DNA of 64,000 nucleotides, taken from Moritella dasanensis ArB 0140. GTDB lineage: Bacteria; Pseudomonadota; Gammaproteobacteria; Enterobacterales; Moritellaceae. The DNA lies in NCBI RefSeq assembly GCF_000276805.1, contig NZ_AKXQ01000021.1, positions 21,620 through 85,619 on the forward strand, given 5' to 3'. The notes beneath the pieces were generated by a model, which searched no databases, was not told where the DNA came from, and saw only the letters and a program-made list of their open reading frames with translations. Made by a program: the position numbers and the translations under genes. Shown one piece after another: positions 27,987 through 38,074 of the stretch. The first letter of the stretch is position 1. Every line of letters starts with the position of its first letter.

Positions 27987-28643
27987 TTGTCAGAACATAG
28001 CATTATAATTCGTCAACTTAATCGCCAACCTTACAGCACTGTGTTTGACGCGATGAAGTCGTTTACTGAAAATAGAGACGACAATACTGAAGATGAACTT
28101 TGGTTTGTTGAGCACGATCCTGTATTTACCCAAGGTCAGGCTGGCAAAGCTGAACATATCCTCGCGACAGGCGACATTCCAGTCGTTCAAGCCGACCGGG
28201 GTGGTCAAGTGACTTATCACGGTCCTGGTCAGCAAGTGGTGTACTTCTTACTCGATATTAAGCGTCGTAAGCTTGGCGTGCGTGCTCTTGTTACCCATAT
28301 CGAGAATGGTATTGTTGCTACACTGGCAGAATCTGGTGTTGAAGCCTACCCACGCGCAGACGCACCCGGTGTTTATGTCGCAGATAAAAAAGTTGCTTCA
28401 TTAGGTTTAAGGATCAGAAAAGGGCGTTCATTCCATGGCTTAGCATTGAATGTAAACATGGACTTATCCCCTTTTCTGCGCATTAACCCTTGTGGTTATG
28501 CGGGTATGGAAATGACCCAAACAAGTGATCTTGGTGGTGCTACCAGCTTAGAAGAAATACAACCTAAGCTAGTCGAACACCTATGTTCCCTGCTAGACTA
28601 CACCCAATTAACTTTCAAAGATGGATTAACAGAGCATGAGTAA
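27987..28643 (+). CDS. lipB: Octanoyl-[ACP]:protein N-octanoyltransferase
   Basis: 218-residue LipB, which moves octanoyl from acyl carrier protein to lipoyl domains, the first step of lipoate synthesis. Motifs: [28 protein letters not shown] with the catalytic Lys, and [14 protein letters not shown] with the catalytic Cys. The start is TTG with GAAGGG upstream. Its last 8 bases (ATGAGTAA) contain the lipA start, coupling the two enzymes of the pathway. Confidence 0.95.
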   Translation: MSEHSIIIRQLNRQPYSTVFDAMKSFTENRDDNTEDELWFVEHDPVFTQGQAGKAEHILATGDIPVVQADRGGQVTYHGPGQQVVYFLLDIKRRKLGVRALVTHIENGIVATLAESGVEAYPRADAPGVYVADKKVASLGLRIRKGRSFHGLALNVNMDLSPFLRINPCGYAGMEMTQTSDLGGATSLEEIQPKLVEHLCSLLDYTQLTFKDGLTEHE

Positions 28644-29601
28644 AACAGTTCGATTAGAGCCTGGCGTTAAACTTCGCGACGCAGATAAAATGGCTAAAAT
28701 TCCAGTGAAAATTATTGCTTCTGATACTGATGAAATTCTGCGTAAGCCATCGTGGATGAAAATCCGTCTACCGAAAAGCTCTGCTCGCATCCAAGAAATT
28801 AAGAACGTGATGCGTGAAAACAACCTGCATTCAGTTTGTGAAGAAGCATCGTGCCCGAATTTATCTGAGTGCTTTAACCACGGTACTGCAACTTTCATGA
28901 TCATGGGTGCAATTTGTACACGTCGTTGCCCATTCTGCGATGTTGCCCATGGTAAGCCATTACCACTAGTGCAAGAAGAGCCGCTAAAACTGGCACAAAC
29001 CATTGCCAAGATGAAGCTTAAATATGTGGTAATCACTTCAGTAGACCGTGATGATCTACGTGATGGTGGTGCTCAGCATTTTGCCGATTGTATCCGAGAA
29101 ATTCGCCTATTGAACCCTGAAATCAAAATCGAAATTTTGGTGCCAGATTTCAAAGGTCGTATGGATAAAGCATTAGAAATCTTTAAAGATACACCACCAG
29201 ATGTATTTAACCATAACCTAGAAACGGCACCACAGCATTACAAGATGGCGCGTCCAGGTTCTGATTACCAGTGGTCTTTACGTTTATTAAAACGCTTTAA
29301 AGAAATGCACCCAACAGTACCAACTAAGTCAGGTCTAATGATGGGCTTAGGTGAAACTAACGAAGAGATTGCAGAAGTAATTAAAGATCTTGCTGCAAAT
29401 GATGTAACGATGCTGACACTAGGACAATATTTACAGCCTAGCCGTCATCACTTACCAGTGAAACGTTACGTTCATCCAGATGACTTTGATGCACTAGGCG
29501 TACTCGCAAAAGAAGTGGGCTTTGAGCATGCAGCTTGTGGTCCATTCGTGCGTTCGTCTTACCATGCAGACTTGCAAGCACAAGGTAAAGCAGTTTCTTA
29601 A
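28636..29601 (+). CDS. lipA: Lipoyl synthase
   Basis: 321-residue radical-SAM enzyme inserting two sulfurs into protein-bound octanoyl groups. The auxiliary cluster motif is [12 protein letters not shown] and the radical-SAM motif is CTRRCPFCD, so both 4Fe-4S clusters can form. It ends with the [11 protein letters not shown] region typical of the family. Overlaps lipB by 8 bases. A terminator follows. Confidence 0.97.
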   Translation: MSKTVRLEPGVKLRDADKMAKIPVKIIASDTDEILRKPSWMKIRLPKSSARIQEIKNVMRENNLHSVCEEASCPNLSECFNHGTATFMIMGAICTRRCPFCDVAHGKPLPLVQEEPLKLAQTIAKMKLKYVVITSVDRDDLRDGGAQHFADCIREIRLLNPEIKIEILVPDFKGRMDKALEIFKDTPPDVFNHNLETAPQHYKMARPGSDYQWSLRLLKRFKEMHPTVPTKSGLMMGLGETNEEIAEVIKDLAANDVTMLTLGQYLQPSRHHLPVKRYVHPDDFDALGVLAKEVGFEHAACGPFVRSSYHADLQAQGKAVS

Positions 29602-29626
29602 TTCTTAACCTTTCGGTATTAAATTG

Positions 29627-29671
29627 AATTAAAGCTAACACGATTAATTAAATCCGCTGTTAGCTTTAATT
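29627..29671 (+). terminator. Terminator downstream of lipA
   Basis: AATTAAAGCTAACA stem of 14 bp with a loop of about 17 bases; the 3' side ends TTTAATTTATT. Centre GC is low but the stem is long and perfect. Confidence 0.65.
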
Positions 29672-29765
29672 TATTCCGTCAATATCCAATATCCAGACAC
29701 TCTACGACTTTCAGCACAATACCTCTGCTATCACACTCAGAAACGCCATTTTATTCGGATGCTTG

Positions 29766-30500
29766 TTATTCGGTTGCCTTCGTTGCTTCTTTCTCAAAAT
29801 AAGAACCTGGCGCAGTAAATAAACGTTTCGTCGCATCTACCGGAATTTCAAAAACACCTTTAATCGCCCCTTTCGTTGCACCCTTAGACGCATTTTCACC
29901 AATCATATCACTGGCTTCGACCAAGTCTTCAACACGGGTTAATGTCGGCGGGATGTCCACACGCACTTTCTCTACCTGCGTTAAAATAGGTGGGATCAAG
30001 AGATTAATATCATCTACACGTTTATTCACCGCATCCACTCGCGTTAAAATGCTTGGTATCTGCTTGTTAACAGCATTAACTTGTTTTAATACCGCAGGTA
30101 GTTCAGCTCTAACCGCTGCAACCTCAGACAAAACCGCCGGTACAGAAAGACGAACAGCTTCCACCTCTTGTAAAATCGCTGGTATCGCCACACGGATGGC
30201 CTCGGTTTCAGCCAAAATGACAGGCACAGTATCACGCACAGCTTCGAATTCAGCGAGTATATCCGGGATATTTTGCGTATTTATCATTTCAACTTGTGCG
30301 ACTATCGCCGGTATTTGTACCGAAATATCATCTATTTGCTTTAATATGTCAGGGAGGGCCTTACGTACTTCGGTCACTTCTTTGGTTAAATTCACTACCG
30401 CATAGGAAAAATAACTTAAGCTAGCAGCCATCAAGGCTGCAGCGAATACCGTCGATGTATTAAACCGTGCCGCCACTTTATTTCCATCTTGTTGAGTCAT
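29766..30500 (-). CDS. Membrane-anchored coiled protein with tandem 14-residue repeats
   Basis: 244-residue protein I cannot place in a named family. One N-terminal membrane helix (about residues 16-38) is followed by an array of near-identical 14-residue units of the pattern (I/V)P-x-(I/V)L-x-x-(V/F/T)-x-A-(V/I)-(R/N)-x-x, for example VPVILAETEAIRVA, IPAILQEVEAVRLS and VPAVLSEVAAVRAE. One unit is extended by 7 residues, so the register is two heptads. The Pro at position 2 of each unit is unusual in a coiled coil. A Gly/Ala/Lys-rich C-terminal part follows (ENASKGATKGAIKG). The start at 30500 has GGGAG 7 bases upstream. It lies downstream of a proA terminator, so probably its own unit. Confidence 0.75.
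   Translation of the reverse strand: MTQQDGNKVAARFNTSTVFAAALMAASLSYFSYAVVNLTKEVTEVRKALPDILKQIDDISVQIPAIVAQVEMINTQNIPDILAEFEAVRDTVPVILAETEAIRVAIPAILQEVEAVRLSVPAVLSEVAAVRAELPAVLKQVNAVNKQIPSILTRVDAVNKRVDDINLLIPPILTQVEKVRVDIPPTLTRVEDLVEASDMIGENASKGATKGAIKGVFEIPVDATKRLFTAPGSYFEKEATKATE
29877..30330 (-). repeat. In-frame tandem array of 42-base (14-codon) units
   Basis: About eight units, diverged at the DNA level but regular in protein. The Pro-x-x-Leu core and the Ala-Val-Arg tail recur every 14 residues, except one unit lengthened to 21. Boundaries are approximate. Confidence 0.7.
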
Positions 30501-30531
30501 AAGTTCTCCCACATTTTTCCTTAGCGAATAT

Positions 30532-30564
30532 AAAAAAGGCAGTCACATATAACGGGACTGCCTT
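30532..30564 (-). terminator. Terminator downstream of proBA
   Basis: On the minus strand AAGGCAGTC pairs with GACTGCCTT across an 11-base loop and runs into TTTTTTATA. Confidence 0.78.
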
Positions 30565-30611
30565 AGCACTTAATCAAATTCAAACGACTAATCAAATTAG
30601 CACTACAAAAC

Positions 30612-31868
30612 TTATGGGCGAATTAAACCATCACCAATAGCAATCCACTTATAGGTGGTTAACTCTTCGAGTCCCATCGGACCGCGAGCATGTAATTTTT
30701 GTGTCGATACCGCGACTTCCGCGCCTAAACCAAATTGGCTGCCATCGGTAAAACGTGTACTTGCATTGACGTAAACAGCCGCTGAGTTAACCGCATTCAA
30801 GAAACGCGTCGCATTGGTTAGGTTATCCGTTAAGATCGCATCAGAGTGCTCTGTTGAATGCTCACGGATATGTACAATCGCGTCTTCAACATCATTAACA
30901 ACTTTAACGCCTAATACCAACGCCAACCATTCTTGATCAAAACAATCAGCAGTCGCAACATGCAAGTTTTTCGCATTAACGTTTGATAAGGCAATGTGTG
31001 CTTTTGGTTCAGCACGTAACTCCACTGCATTTTGCTCTAAACGTTCCGCTAATAATGGCAAGAAGCTCACTGCAATATCTTTATGTACTAATACCGTATC
31101 CAATGCATTACAAGCTGATGGACGCTGTACTTTAGCATTTTCAATAATCGCCAGTGCATCTTCAACATTAGCAGAAGCATCAACAAATGCATGGCAGATA
31201 CCCATACCACCAGTGATCACAGGGATAGTACTTTGCTCTTGGCATAAACGATGTAAACCTGGTCCACCACGTGGGATGATCATGTCGACATATTTATCCA
31301 TTTTCAATAGTGCCGTCACCAACTCACGGTTTGGATCTGCAATCACCTGAATAGAGTCTTTTGGTAACTGGGCTTTTTCTAACGCCGCTTGGATCAAACT
31401 GACTAACACCAAGTTAGAATGAACCGTTTCTTTACCGCCACGTAAAATCGCCGCATTACCGGTTTTTAAGCTTAGTGCCGCAATATCAATTGTTACATTC
31501 GGACGGGCTTCATAAATCACGCCCATCACGCCTAATGGAATACGACGTTTCGATAAGCGTAAACCGTTTTCTAATACCTTACCTTCTGACTCTGCGCCAA
31601 CAGGATCAGGCAGTGCAATAACGCTACGTACATCAGCGATAATCGCTGCAAGTCGGTCATCTGTTAATAATAGACGATCCAGTAACGCATCGGTTAAACC
31701 ATTGGCTTTACCAGCATCGATATCTTGCGCATTCGCGACCAAGATCTGTGCTTGGTTTTGTTCTAATTCACAAGCAATACATTCCAGCGCGTTATTTTTT
31801 TGCGCCGTGGTTAATGTTGCTAATTCGTAACTCGCAAGCTTGGCTTTTTTTCCTAATTCTTGTAACAC
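30612..31868 (-). CDS. proA: Gamma-glutamyl phosphate reductase (glutamate-5-semialdehyde dehydrogenase)
   Basis: 418-residue NADPH-dependent enzyme of proline synthesis that reduces glutamyl-5-phosphate. The catalytic cysteine is in the [11 protein letters not shown] motif; [12 protein letters not shown] and [20 protein letters not shown] are typical. It lies 10 bases after proB in the same orientation, as in E. coli proBA, so a metabolic pair sharing an unstable intermediate is co-expressed. Length equals the family norm (417). Confidence 0.97.
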   Translation of the reverse strand: MLQELGKKAKLASYELATLTTAQKNNALECIACELEQNQAQILVANAQDIDAGKANGLTDALLDRLLLTDDRLAAIIADVRSVIALPDPVGAESEGKVLENGLRLSKRRIPLGVMGVIYEARPNVTIDIAALSLKTGNAAILRGGKETVHSNLVLVSLIQAALEKAQLPKDSIQVIADPNRELVTALLKMDKYVDMIIPRGGPGLHRLCQEQSTIPVITGGMGICHAFVDASANVEDALAIIENAKVQRPSACNALDTVLVHKDIAVSFLPLLAERLEQNAVELRAEPKAHIALSNVNAKNLHVATADCFDQEWLALVLGVKVVNDVEDAIVHIREHSTEHSDAILTDNLTNATRFLNAVNSAAVYVNASTRFTDGSQFGLGAEVAVSTQKLHARGPMGLEELTTYKWIAIGDGLIRP

Positions 31869-31878
31869 GTTATCTTCC

Positions 31879-32982
31879 TTAAAATAAAACTAAATCATCG
31901 CGATGTATAGCAACAGCACCGTAGCCGTAACCTAACTTACTTTCGATATCACACGAATGACAGCCAGCAATGGTGGCAAGCTCATCACTGGTATAACGGC
32001 AGATACCGCGTCCAAGTAACTTACCTTGCAATGATTGCAACTGGATCACATCGCCACGTTTAAATGTTGCCGAAACTTCGGTAATACCTTTTGGTAATAA
32101 GCTGCTGTTTTTTTGCGTTACCGCATTCACAGCACCGTCGTCAATAATGACGATACCGGATGGTGGCGGGCCCGCCAAGATCCATTGTTTACGACTTTCT
32201 AATGGACTAATATGCGAAGGGAATAAAGTACCAACACGTTTGCCGTCAGCAACCCGTAATACCACGTCTTCAGCAATACCAGCGGCAATCACCACATCAA
32301 TACCCGAACGGCAAGCAATCTCTGCAGCTTGTAACTTCGTCGCCATGCCACCCGTACCCAGACCACCCACAGAGCCACCCGCTAATTGACGTAATTTATC
32401 ATCAATCACATCAACCACTTCAATCAATTTTGCATCAGGATTATGACGTGGATCAGCGGTAAACAGACCTTGTTGATCGGTTAATAATATCAAGGTATCG
32501 GCATTGGCTAAAATTGCTGCTAGCGCGGATAAATTGTCGTTATCGCCCACTTTTATCTCAGTTGTTGCTACCGCATCGTTTTCATTAATAATTGGCACAA
32601 TGCGATTATCCAATAATGCACGCATGGTATCGCGCGCATTTAAAAATCGTTCACGATCATCAAGATCAGCACGTGTTAATAACATCTGGCCGACATTCAG
32701 GCCGTAGATATTAAACAGGCTTTGCCAAGTAAAAATAAGCTGACTTTGACCTACCGCGGCCAACATCTGTTTATTCGCCATGGTGGGGGCCAATTCAGGG
32801 GCACCTAAATGCTCACGTCCAGCGGCAATAGCCCCTGACGTAACAACAATAATATCATGCCCTTGTTTGTACAATTGCGCACATTGACGAACCAGCTCTA
32901 CCATGTGGGCACGATCTAATTTCGCTGTGCCACTGGTTAATACACTGGTTCCTAATTTCACCACGATGGTTTTCTTAGCCAT
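31879..32982 (-). CDS. proB: Glutamate 5-kinase
   Basis: 367-residue kinase phosphorylating glutamate as the committed, proline-inhibited step of proline synthesis. An amino-acid-kinase domain ([56 protein letters not shown]) is followed by a C-terminal PUA domain from about residue 275. Same length as E. coli ProB (367). First gene of proBA. Proline also serves as an osmolyte precursor in marine bacteria, though regulation by salt cannot be seen here. Confidence 0.97.
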   Translation of the reverse strand: MAKKTIVVKLGTSVLTSGTAKLDRAHMVELVRQCAQLYKQGHDIIVVTSGAIAAGREHLGAPELAPTMANKQMLAAVGQSQLIFTWQSLFNIYGLNVGQMLLTRADLDDRERFLNARDTMRALLDNRIVPIINENDAVATTEIKVGDNDNLSALAAILANADTLILLTDQQGLFTADPRHNPDAKLIEVVDVIDDKLRQLAGGSVGGLGTGGMATKLQAAEIACRSGIDVVIAAGIAEDVVLRVADGKRVGTLFPSHISPLESRKQWILAGPPPSGIVIIDDGAVNAVTQKNSSLLPKGITEVSATFKRGDVIQLQSLQGKLLGRGICRYTSDELATIAGCHSCDIESKLGYGYGAVAIHRDDLVLF

Positions 32983-33169
32983 TTAACTCATTCTCGTTAC
33001 TAACTTAATTAGTATTTTGACCTGAGAAACACTTTTATACAATAGCGGAAAGCTTGATAGGCGGGGAAAGTACAATGAAACACTGTACTTTTATCAGATC
33101 TCACGTGGCATTGATTGGCAAACCGCAGGATCCGATAGAATTGATGAAAATAACGACATAATTAGGATG

Positions 33170-33580
33170 CTATGCGGCAGATAATATCAAGGTCTTGGCT
33201 AAGATAGAGGAAGGTTTAAGGTTAAAGTGCAATTGCTCTGTCAAACAAACAGATAACTTCTCATAAAATGCATTAAGCGATTGTGTTACGTCCTGCTGAA
33301 AGGCTTTAGGAATTGGTGTTACGATCCACTCACCGGCTGTATTATACGACCCAAACTGATAGTGATATTCAAACGTATCCTCCACGAGTTCCATCTCTAA
33401 CCACCAACCGTAAAATTGGCGTTCTTCAGGTTCCGCGTTGGCATCAATACAGACACTAAAACAATCGAAGTAAAAGTCGGTGGGCTGGCAATTATTTTCT
33501 CTTAAATAAGGGCCAAGCGCATTCAAAATACGAATACGTTTACGAAAATAGATCAAGTTTGGGTCAGTCGGTATTGCCAT
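33170..33580 (-). CDS. crl: Sigma factor-binding protein Crl
   Basis: 136-residue Crl, which binds sigma S and promotes its assembly with core RNA polymerase in stationary phase. The match to E. coli Crl is clear in the order LGPYLRENNC, FYFDCFSVCID, FYGWWLEMEL and YQFGSYNTAGEW. Length is the same (133 in E. coli). It neighbours proB and gpt, as in enterobacteria (gpt-crl-proBA region), although here all are on one strand. GAGAG lies about 10 bases before the ATG. Confidence 0.9.
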   Translation of the reverse strand: MAIPTDPNLIYFRKRIRILNALGPYLRENNCQPTDFYFDCFSVCIDANAEPEERQFYGWWLEMELVEDTFEYHYQFGSYNTAGEWIVTPIPKAFQQDVTQSLNAFYEKLSVCLTEQLHFNLKPSSILAKTLILSAA

Positions 33581-33753
33581 AATAATTATCTCTCATTGGT
33601 TGTTCGTGATGAGCAAGGCGTGATGAGCTAAGCGCTATCAATAATTCACTATAAATGTCAGGGGATAACTATTAAGTATAGTTAACAATAATGGCAGGGC
33701 AAACAAAACGACTAATTAACTTGATTTGTGCAGAGTATAATACTAATAAAATG

Positions 33754-33812
33754 CAGTGTCGCGATTTACGACACTGTTTAACAACGAGAATACAGACTGA
33801 CGTATATTCTCG
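33754..33812 (-). terminator. Tandem hairpins downstream of gpt
   Basis: Two perfect stems lie just after the gpt stop: CGAGAATA at 33785-33812 (12-base loop) and CAGTGTCG at 33754-33776 (7-base loop). On the minus strand the second is followed by CATTTTATT. Together they form a plausible terminator. Confidence 0.5.
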
Positions 33813-33821
33813 ATTATTTAA

Positions 33822-34283
33822 TTAACCTTGTTTACAGATTGGTTCTACGAACTCAATAGCCATATCCCAAGGTAACTCGATCCAAGTATCTTGCGCGATA
33901 GCAGTAACAAAATCGTCAACTAAAGGCTCACCAAGTGGCTTAGCGTAAACAGTCACTAATTTAGCTTTAGGGTACATCTGACGAATTTTCTTCGCGGTGT
34001 CACCACTATCCACTAAGTCATCAATAATAATAAAACCTTCGCCGTCGCCCGGTGCTGATTTTAATACGGTCATATCACGCTGATGATCGTGGTCGTAGCT
34101 TGAGATACAAACTGTATCTACATGACGTAATTCTAATTCACGCGCAAGAATAGCAGCAGGTACTAAACCACCACGGCTAACCGCAATAATACCTTTCCAC
34201 TGTGTTGCAGGAAGCAGCTTACGAGCAAGTTTACGCGTATCACGCTGTAAATCATCCCAAGATACTATAAATTTATCACTCAT
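33822..34283 (-). CDS. gpt: Xanthine-guanine phosphoribosyltransferase
   Basis: 153-residue purine salvage enzyme that attaches PRPP to guanine, xanthine or hypoxanthine. The PRPP-binding loop [13 protein letters not shown] and the N-terminal [18 protein letters not shown] start ([19 protein letters not shown]) match E. coli Gpt almost position for position; [13 protein letters not shown] near the C-terminus supports it. Length equals E. coli (152). Confidence 0.96.
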   Translation of the reverse strand: MSDKFIVSWDDLQRDTRKLARKLLPATQWKGIIAVSRGGLVPAAILARELELRHVDTVCISSYDHDHQRDMTVLKSAPGDGEGFIIIDDLVDSGDTAKKIRQMYPKAKLVTVYAKPLGEPLVDDFVTAIAQDTWIELPWDMAIEFVEPICKQG

Positions 34284-34607
34284 TTAACCAACCTCTATAT
34301 ACACTTAGCGAACGAACTAATGTGTAGCTATATAAAATCATCAACGACGGGTTTATGCACAAAAAATTCCAATTTGCACACTCAATTTGTAACCCACAAA
34401 GATACCAGTACTTGACCCTCAGGACAAGTTATTAGCCAGTAATCACCCCTTATGGAGTAGGATAAAACAGCAACTTGTTTACGGTATCGCATAACGATAG
34501 ATTAACACAGTACATTTGGAATATTACGCTTTACTATCTTAATAAACTGGAACATCCTTTGTTTCATGCTAAATATAATGATTAATTCCAATTAAGGAGC
34601 TACCCAA
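34284..34607. other. Divergent intergenic region gpt / pepD
   Basis: 324 bases between divergent starts with no plausible gene. A perfect TATAAT at 34574-34579, about 30 bases before the pepD start, is a candidate pepD -10, but no good -35 is in place. No conserved operator or riboswitch was recognised; in particular I see no clear PurR-type palindrome. Confidence 0.5.
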
Positions 34608-36065
34608 GTGGCAAATTTAAATAATTTAGAACCGCAAGTTGTCTGGAATATTTTTGAGCAAATGTGTGCTAACCCACGCCCTTCAAAACATGAAGAGAAA
34701 GTCTCTGCGTGGATCCAACAATTAGCGAAAGATCATAATATCGAATGCAAAGAAGATAAAGTCGGTAACCTTATCCTACGTAAAGCCGCAACCTCAGGCA
34801 TGGAAGACCGTAAAGGTGTGGTTTTGCAAGCACACATGGACATGGTTCCACAAAAAAATTCTGACACAGTGCATGACTTTGTGACAGACCCTATCGATGC
34901 CTATGTTGACGGCGAATGGGTTACAGCCCGTGGCACCACATTAGGCGCAGACAACGGTATTGGTCTAGCAGCAAGCCTTGCGGTTATCTTCTCTGACAAT
35001 ATTGAACATGGCCCACTTGAAGTATTAGTGACAATCGATGAAGAAGCTGGCATGACTGGCGCATTTGGCCTTGAAGCGGGTTGGTTAGAAGGTGAGATCC
35101 TACTAAACACAGATTCAGAAGACGAAGGCGAAGTTTACATGGGTTGTGCTGGCGGTATCGATACCACCGTCTCTTTCCCTATCGAACGTGAAGACACGCC
35201 GACCGATCACCAAACATTTGAAATTTCTATCTCTGGTCTAAGAGGCGGTCACTCGGGTGTTGATATTCACCTTGGTCGTGGTAATGCCAATAAATTACTG
35301 GCTCGTTTCTTAAAAGAAGCTGGTCGTGATATGGGCGTTCGCTTGGTTGAGATAAATGGCGGTTCACTACGTAACGCCATTCCACGTGAAGCGTTTGCCG
35401 TTATTACGGTTGCACCAACACAACGTGAAGAATTTAAAGCGTGTTTAGAATTCTTTGCTCAGGCAGTGAAAAAAGAGCTTATTGCAACAGAACCTGATTT
35501 TTCAATCTCACTCATCCCTGTTCCAAATGAAGCAGTAGTGATGACTCAAGATTGCCAGACTCGCCTTATTGCTGCACTGAACGGTGTATTCAATGGTGTA
35601 CTGCGCATGAGTGATGAGATTGAAGGTGTTGTTGAAACATCATCTAATCTTGGTGTTATCCAATCTCGCGGTAAAACCGTGCATATTCAATGCTTGATCC
35701 GTTCTTTAGCTGATTCTTGCCGTCTTGATGCACAAGAAATGATCGCATCAGTATTTGAACTTGCGGGTGCCGACGTAACATTTAGCGGTGCTTACCCAGG
35801 CTGGAAACCTGATACTAGTTCACCAGTGATGCAGATCATGCGTGACGTATATGAAAAAGAATTTGGTTCAGTGCCAAAAATCATGGTTATTCATGCAGGT
35901 CTAGAATGTGGTTTATTCAAGACTTCATACCCAACAATGGACATGGCGTCATTTGGCCCAACGATCTGTTTCCCACATTCTCCAGACGAGAAAGTGAACA
36001 TCGAAACAGTCGGCATGTTCTGGAAATACTTACAAGCGATCTTAAAAGCGATCCCTGCTAAGTAA
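34608..36065 (+). CDS. pepD: Aminoacyl-histidine dipeptidase (peptidase D)
   Basis: 485-residue M20 family metallopeptidase that hydrolyses Xaa-His dipeptides such as carnosine in the cytoplasm. Two-zinc centre motifs are visible: QAHMDMVPQK (His and Asp), GADNGIG (Asp), DEEAGMTGAFGL (Glu-Glu) and a terminal His in CFPHSPDE. A lid domain lies between. The start is GTG with AAGGAG 10 bases upstream. Length matches E. coli PepD (485). A strong terminator follows. Confidence 0.95.
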   Translation: MANLNNLEPQVVWNIFEQMCANPRPSKHEEKVSAWIQQLAKDHNIECKEDKVGNLILRKAATSGMEDRKGVVLQAHMDMVPQKNSDTVHDFVTDPIDAYVDGEWVTARGTTLGADNGIGLAASLAVIFSDNIEHGPLEVLVTIDEEAGMTGAFGLEAGWLEGEILLNTDSEDEGEVYMGCAGGIDTTVSFPIEREDTPTDHQTFEISISGLRGGHSGVDIHLGRGNANKLLARFLKEAGRDMGVRLVEINGGSLRNAIPREAFAVITVAPTQREEFKACLEFFAQAVKKELIATEPDFSISLIPVPNEAVVMTQDCQTRLIAALNGVFNGVLRMSDEIEGVVETSSNLGVIQSRGKTVHIQCLIRSLADSCRLDAQEMIASVFELAGADVTFSGAYPGWKPDTSSPVMQIMRDVYEKEFGSVPKIMVIHAGLECGLFKTSYPTMDMASFGPTICFPHSPDEKVNIETVGMFWKYLQAILKAIPAK

Positions 36066-36122
36066 GCGCAAACACGCTATACCGATTGACTCACTTGCGT
36101 TGAGTCTTCAACCGTTATCACA

Positions 36123-36149
36123 AAGCCAAGTCTCGTACTTGGCTTTTTT
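36123..36149 (+). terminator. Terminator downstream of pepD
   Basis: AAGCCAAG stem with a 7-base loop and six T. Confidence 0.87.
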
Positions 36150-36236
36150 GTGGCTAACATACTAATATAACGTCAATATCATACTAACATGACGTTAATA
36201 GCACCCTCCTATGATGTCTATTAATGGTGAGCGCCT

Positions 36237-36677
36237 ATGAATGAAATTCTCGAACTCCAAACCAACCAAGTATCTTTTATCAGTGGCTTAATGGCTGGTT
36301 TTTCTTTATCTATCGCCGCTCAAATCTTACGAAGCCATCGCAAAAGCATCTACAGCAGCATCACCCTACTCATGTTTACCCTGACTTCTTTATTGTTTGT
36401 TGTCGCCTTATATATCGATGTTCGTTTGAGTATTGAAGTGGCAACAATAACCACCTTCTCGGCGCTTGTATTGGAACAAATCAGTCAAGTACGCGCGATT
36501 GGCACCACATCAGCTAGCGCAGCCCTGTTTTTATTCATCATCTCCATCGGCATGCTAACTTGGTTACAAGGTAAAGTAGCCGGGATATGTGGCACACTGC
36601 TCGCCTTTATCACACTCTTGTTAGTCATAATCGCTAAATACAAAATTGATGCCATCGCCCTCTTACTGCACCAGTAA
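36237..36677 (+). CDS. Small four-helix membrane protein, unknown function
   Basis: 146 residues with about four predicted membrane helices (roughly residues 14-31, 40-61, 66-86 and 95-140, the last possibly two). The few charged residues lie in the loops. I recognise no family. The ATG at 36237 has GGTGAG just upstream. It sits between pepD and the 11-residue-repeat protein, and both neighbours appear to be separate units. A possible small transporter or membrane-stress protein; no motif decides this. Confidence 0.65.
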   Translation: MNEILELQTNQVSFISGLMAGFSLSIAAQILRSHRKSIYSSITLLMFTLTSLLFVVALYIDVRLSIEVATITTFSALVLEQISQVRAIGTTSASAALFLFIISIGMLTWLQGKVAGICGTLLAFITLLLVIIAKYKIDAIALLLHQ

Positions 36678-36840
36678 CACCGTTTCATCAATACGACTCG
36701 ATAGGCCACACGTCACAATTACTATTTGGCCGAATCACTGTAATAACAGCTGTATATCTATTGAGGGATGACGCACCGCAGCAATATTTGCTACAATTTA
36801 GTTATATAAGTGATCCTATTTAAACAATAAGCGAGTGATG

Positions 36841-37239
36841 ATGAAAAAAATGTCCATTTTAATAATCAGCCTAGCCAGTTGCTTTTCGACATTTACGGCG
36901 CAAGCAACGAGTGCCGATGATGCGTGGGATGCATCTAAAGACGCGATGGGAGAAGCATGGGATAAAACCAAAGAAGCAACAAATAAAGCAATGGAAGCCG
37001 CGAAAGGCAAAACGGATGAGCTATTAGAAGAAAGTGCGGATAACAGCGACGAGTGGTTAGAATCCTTAAAACAAGGTGCAGAATCCGGCTGGGATAAAAC
37101 CAAACAAAAAGTAGACGAGTTGCAAAAAGAATTAGATGAAGCCAAGAACTCAACATCAGAAGATGAAAAAAACCAGAAACAATCGACACCTGAAGCAGCG
37201 CCGATTGATAACGCTATTCCTGAATGGCAAAAAGCTTAG
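36841..37239 (+). CDS. Exported protein with 11-residue (hendecad) repeats, LEA-like
   Basis: 132-residue protein starting with a Sec signal (about residues 1-22, ending TAQA). From residue 28 to about 104 it is built of seven 11-residue units without gaps: AWDASKDAMGE, AWDKTKEATNK, AMEAAKGKTDE, LLEESADNSDE, WLESLKQGAES, GWDKTKQKVDE and LQKELDEAKNS. This periodicity and composition (Ala, Lys, Glu, Asp; no Cys or Pro in the array) resemble group 3 LEA proteins and other hendecad helices. A disordered acidic tail follows. Three start codons in a row occur (GTG 36835, ATG 36838, ATG 36841); GCGAG spaces best for the last. Confidence 0.72.
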   Translation: MKKMSILIISLASCFSTFTAQATSADDAWDASKDAMGEAWDKTKEATNKAMEAAKGKTDELLEESADNSDEWLESLKQGAESGWDKTKQKVDELQKELDEAKNSTSEDEKNQKQSTPEAAPIDNAIPEWQKA

Positions 37240-37312
37240 CACTAACGAATTAGCACTAAACTTTATTAACCAAGAAATAAGTCAACGAGATAAACTGGAG
37301 ATGGCTTAGCGA

Positions 37313-38074
37313 TTAAATACCACTGCCACCCACTTCTTCACTCTCTTCATGCAAACCACATTCACGCTTTAGACCAAAGAAGCGTGTCTCTTCTTCCGTC
37401 ATGCCTGCTTGCAGTGGGCGTGACGTATGCACATCGCCAACTGATACATAATTTTGCTCCCATAACGGATGGTAACTTAAGCCGTTATCTTGCAAATAAT
37501 AATGAATTTCTTTGTTAGTCCAATCAATAATAGGCAAAAACTTAAAACAGCCATTTTGAATCGACAATACCGGTAATGCTTCACGACTTGATGATTGACT
37601 ACGACGTAAACCAGAAAACCACACTTGCGCCCCTAATTCTTTCAGCGCACGCTTCATTGGCTCCACTTTATTAAGCACGTTGTATTGAGTAATGCCCTCG
37701 ACACCTTGCTCCCATAATTTACCATAACGCGACTCTTGCCAAGCAGCTGACTGCGGCGCGGTATATATCTGTAAATTAAGGCTAAGCTGCTCTGTTAATT
37801 CATCAATAAACTGATATGTCTCGGGAAATAAGTGCCCGGTATCGGTTAAAATAACCGGAATATCAGCTTTAAACTGTGTTAATAAATGCAAGCAAACGGC
37901 CGCTTGGATACCGAAACTCGATGACAATACCAGCTTGTCACCTAATTCAGTCACAGCCCAATCGACACGTTGCTGCGCTGTCATGTCCTCTAGCTGAGCA
38001 TTAACGACTGTTAAAGCCGCTTTCTGACTAGCCTTATCTAACGTTAATAATTCATCTAGGTTCAATTTAGCCAT
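37313..38074 (-). CDS. cysH: Phosphoadenylyl-sulfate (PAPS) reductase
   Basis: 253-residue thioredoxin-dependent enzyme reducing PAPS to sulfite. The C-terminal ECGLH motif carries the catalytic cysteine. The absence of the two extra CC pairs of APS reductases supports PAPS as substrate. [10 protein letters not shown] and [11 protein letters not shown] form the nucleotide site. Its ATG lies in the end of cysI (8-base overlap ATGGCTAA), so cysJ-I-H form one coupled operon in the E. coli order. Confidence 0.95.
   Translation of the reverse strand: MAKLNLDELLTLDKASQKAALTVVNAQLEDMTAQQRVDWAVTELGDKLVLSSSFGIQAAVCLHLLTQFKADIPVILTDTGHLFPETYQFIDELTEQLSLNLQIYTAPQSAAWQESRYGKLWEQGVEGITQYNVLNKVEPMKRALKELGAQVWFSGLRRSQSSSREALPVLSIQNGCFKFLPIIDWTNKEIHYYLQDNGLSYHPLWEQNYVSVGDVHTSRPLQAGMTEEETRFFGLKRECGLHEESEEVGGSGI

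Noticed and set aside
33067..33091. Hairpin AAAGTACA/TGTACTTT between crl and proB as a terminator
   Set aside because: Neither strand has a T tract after the stem; a short AT-rich palindrome of this size is expected by chance.
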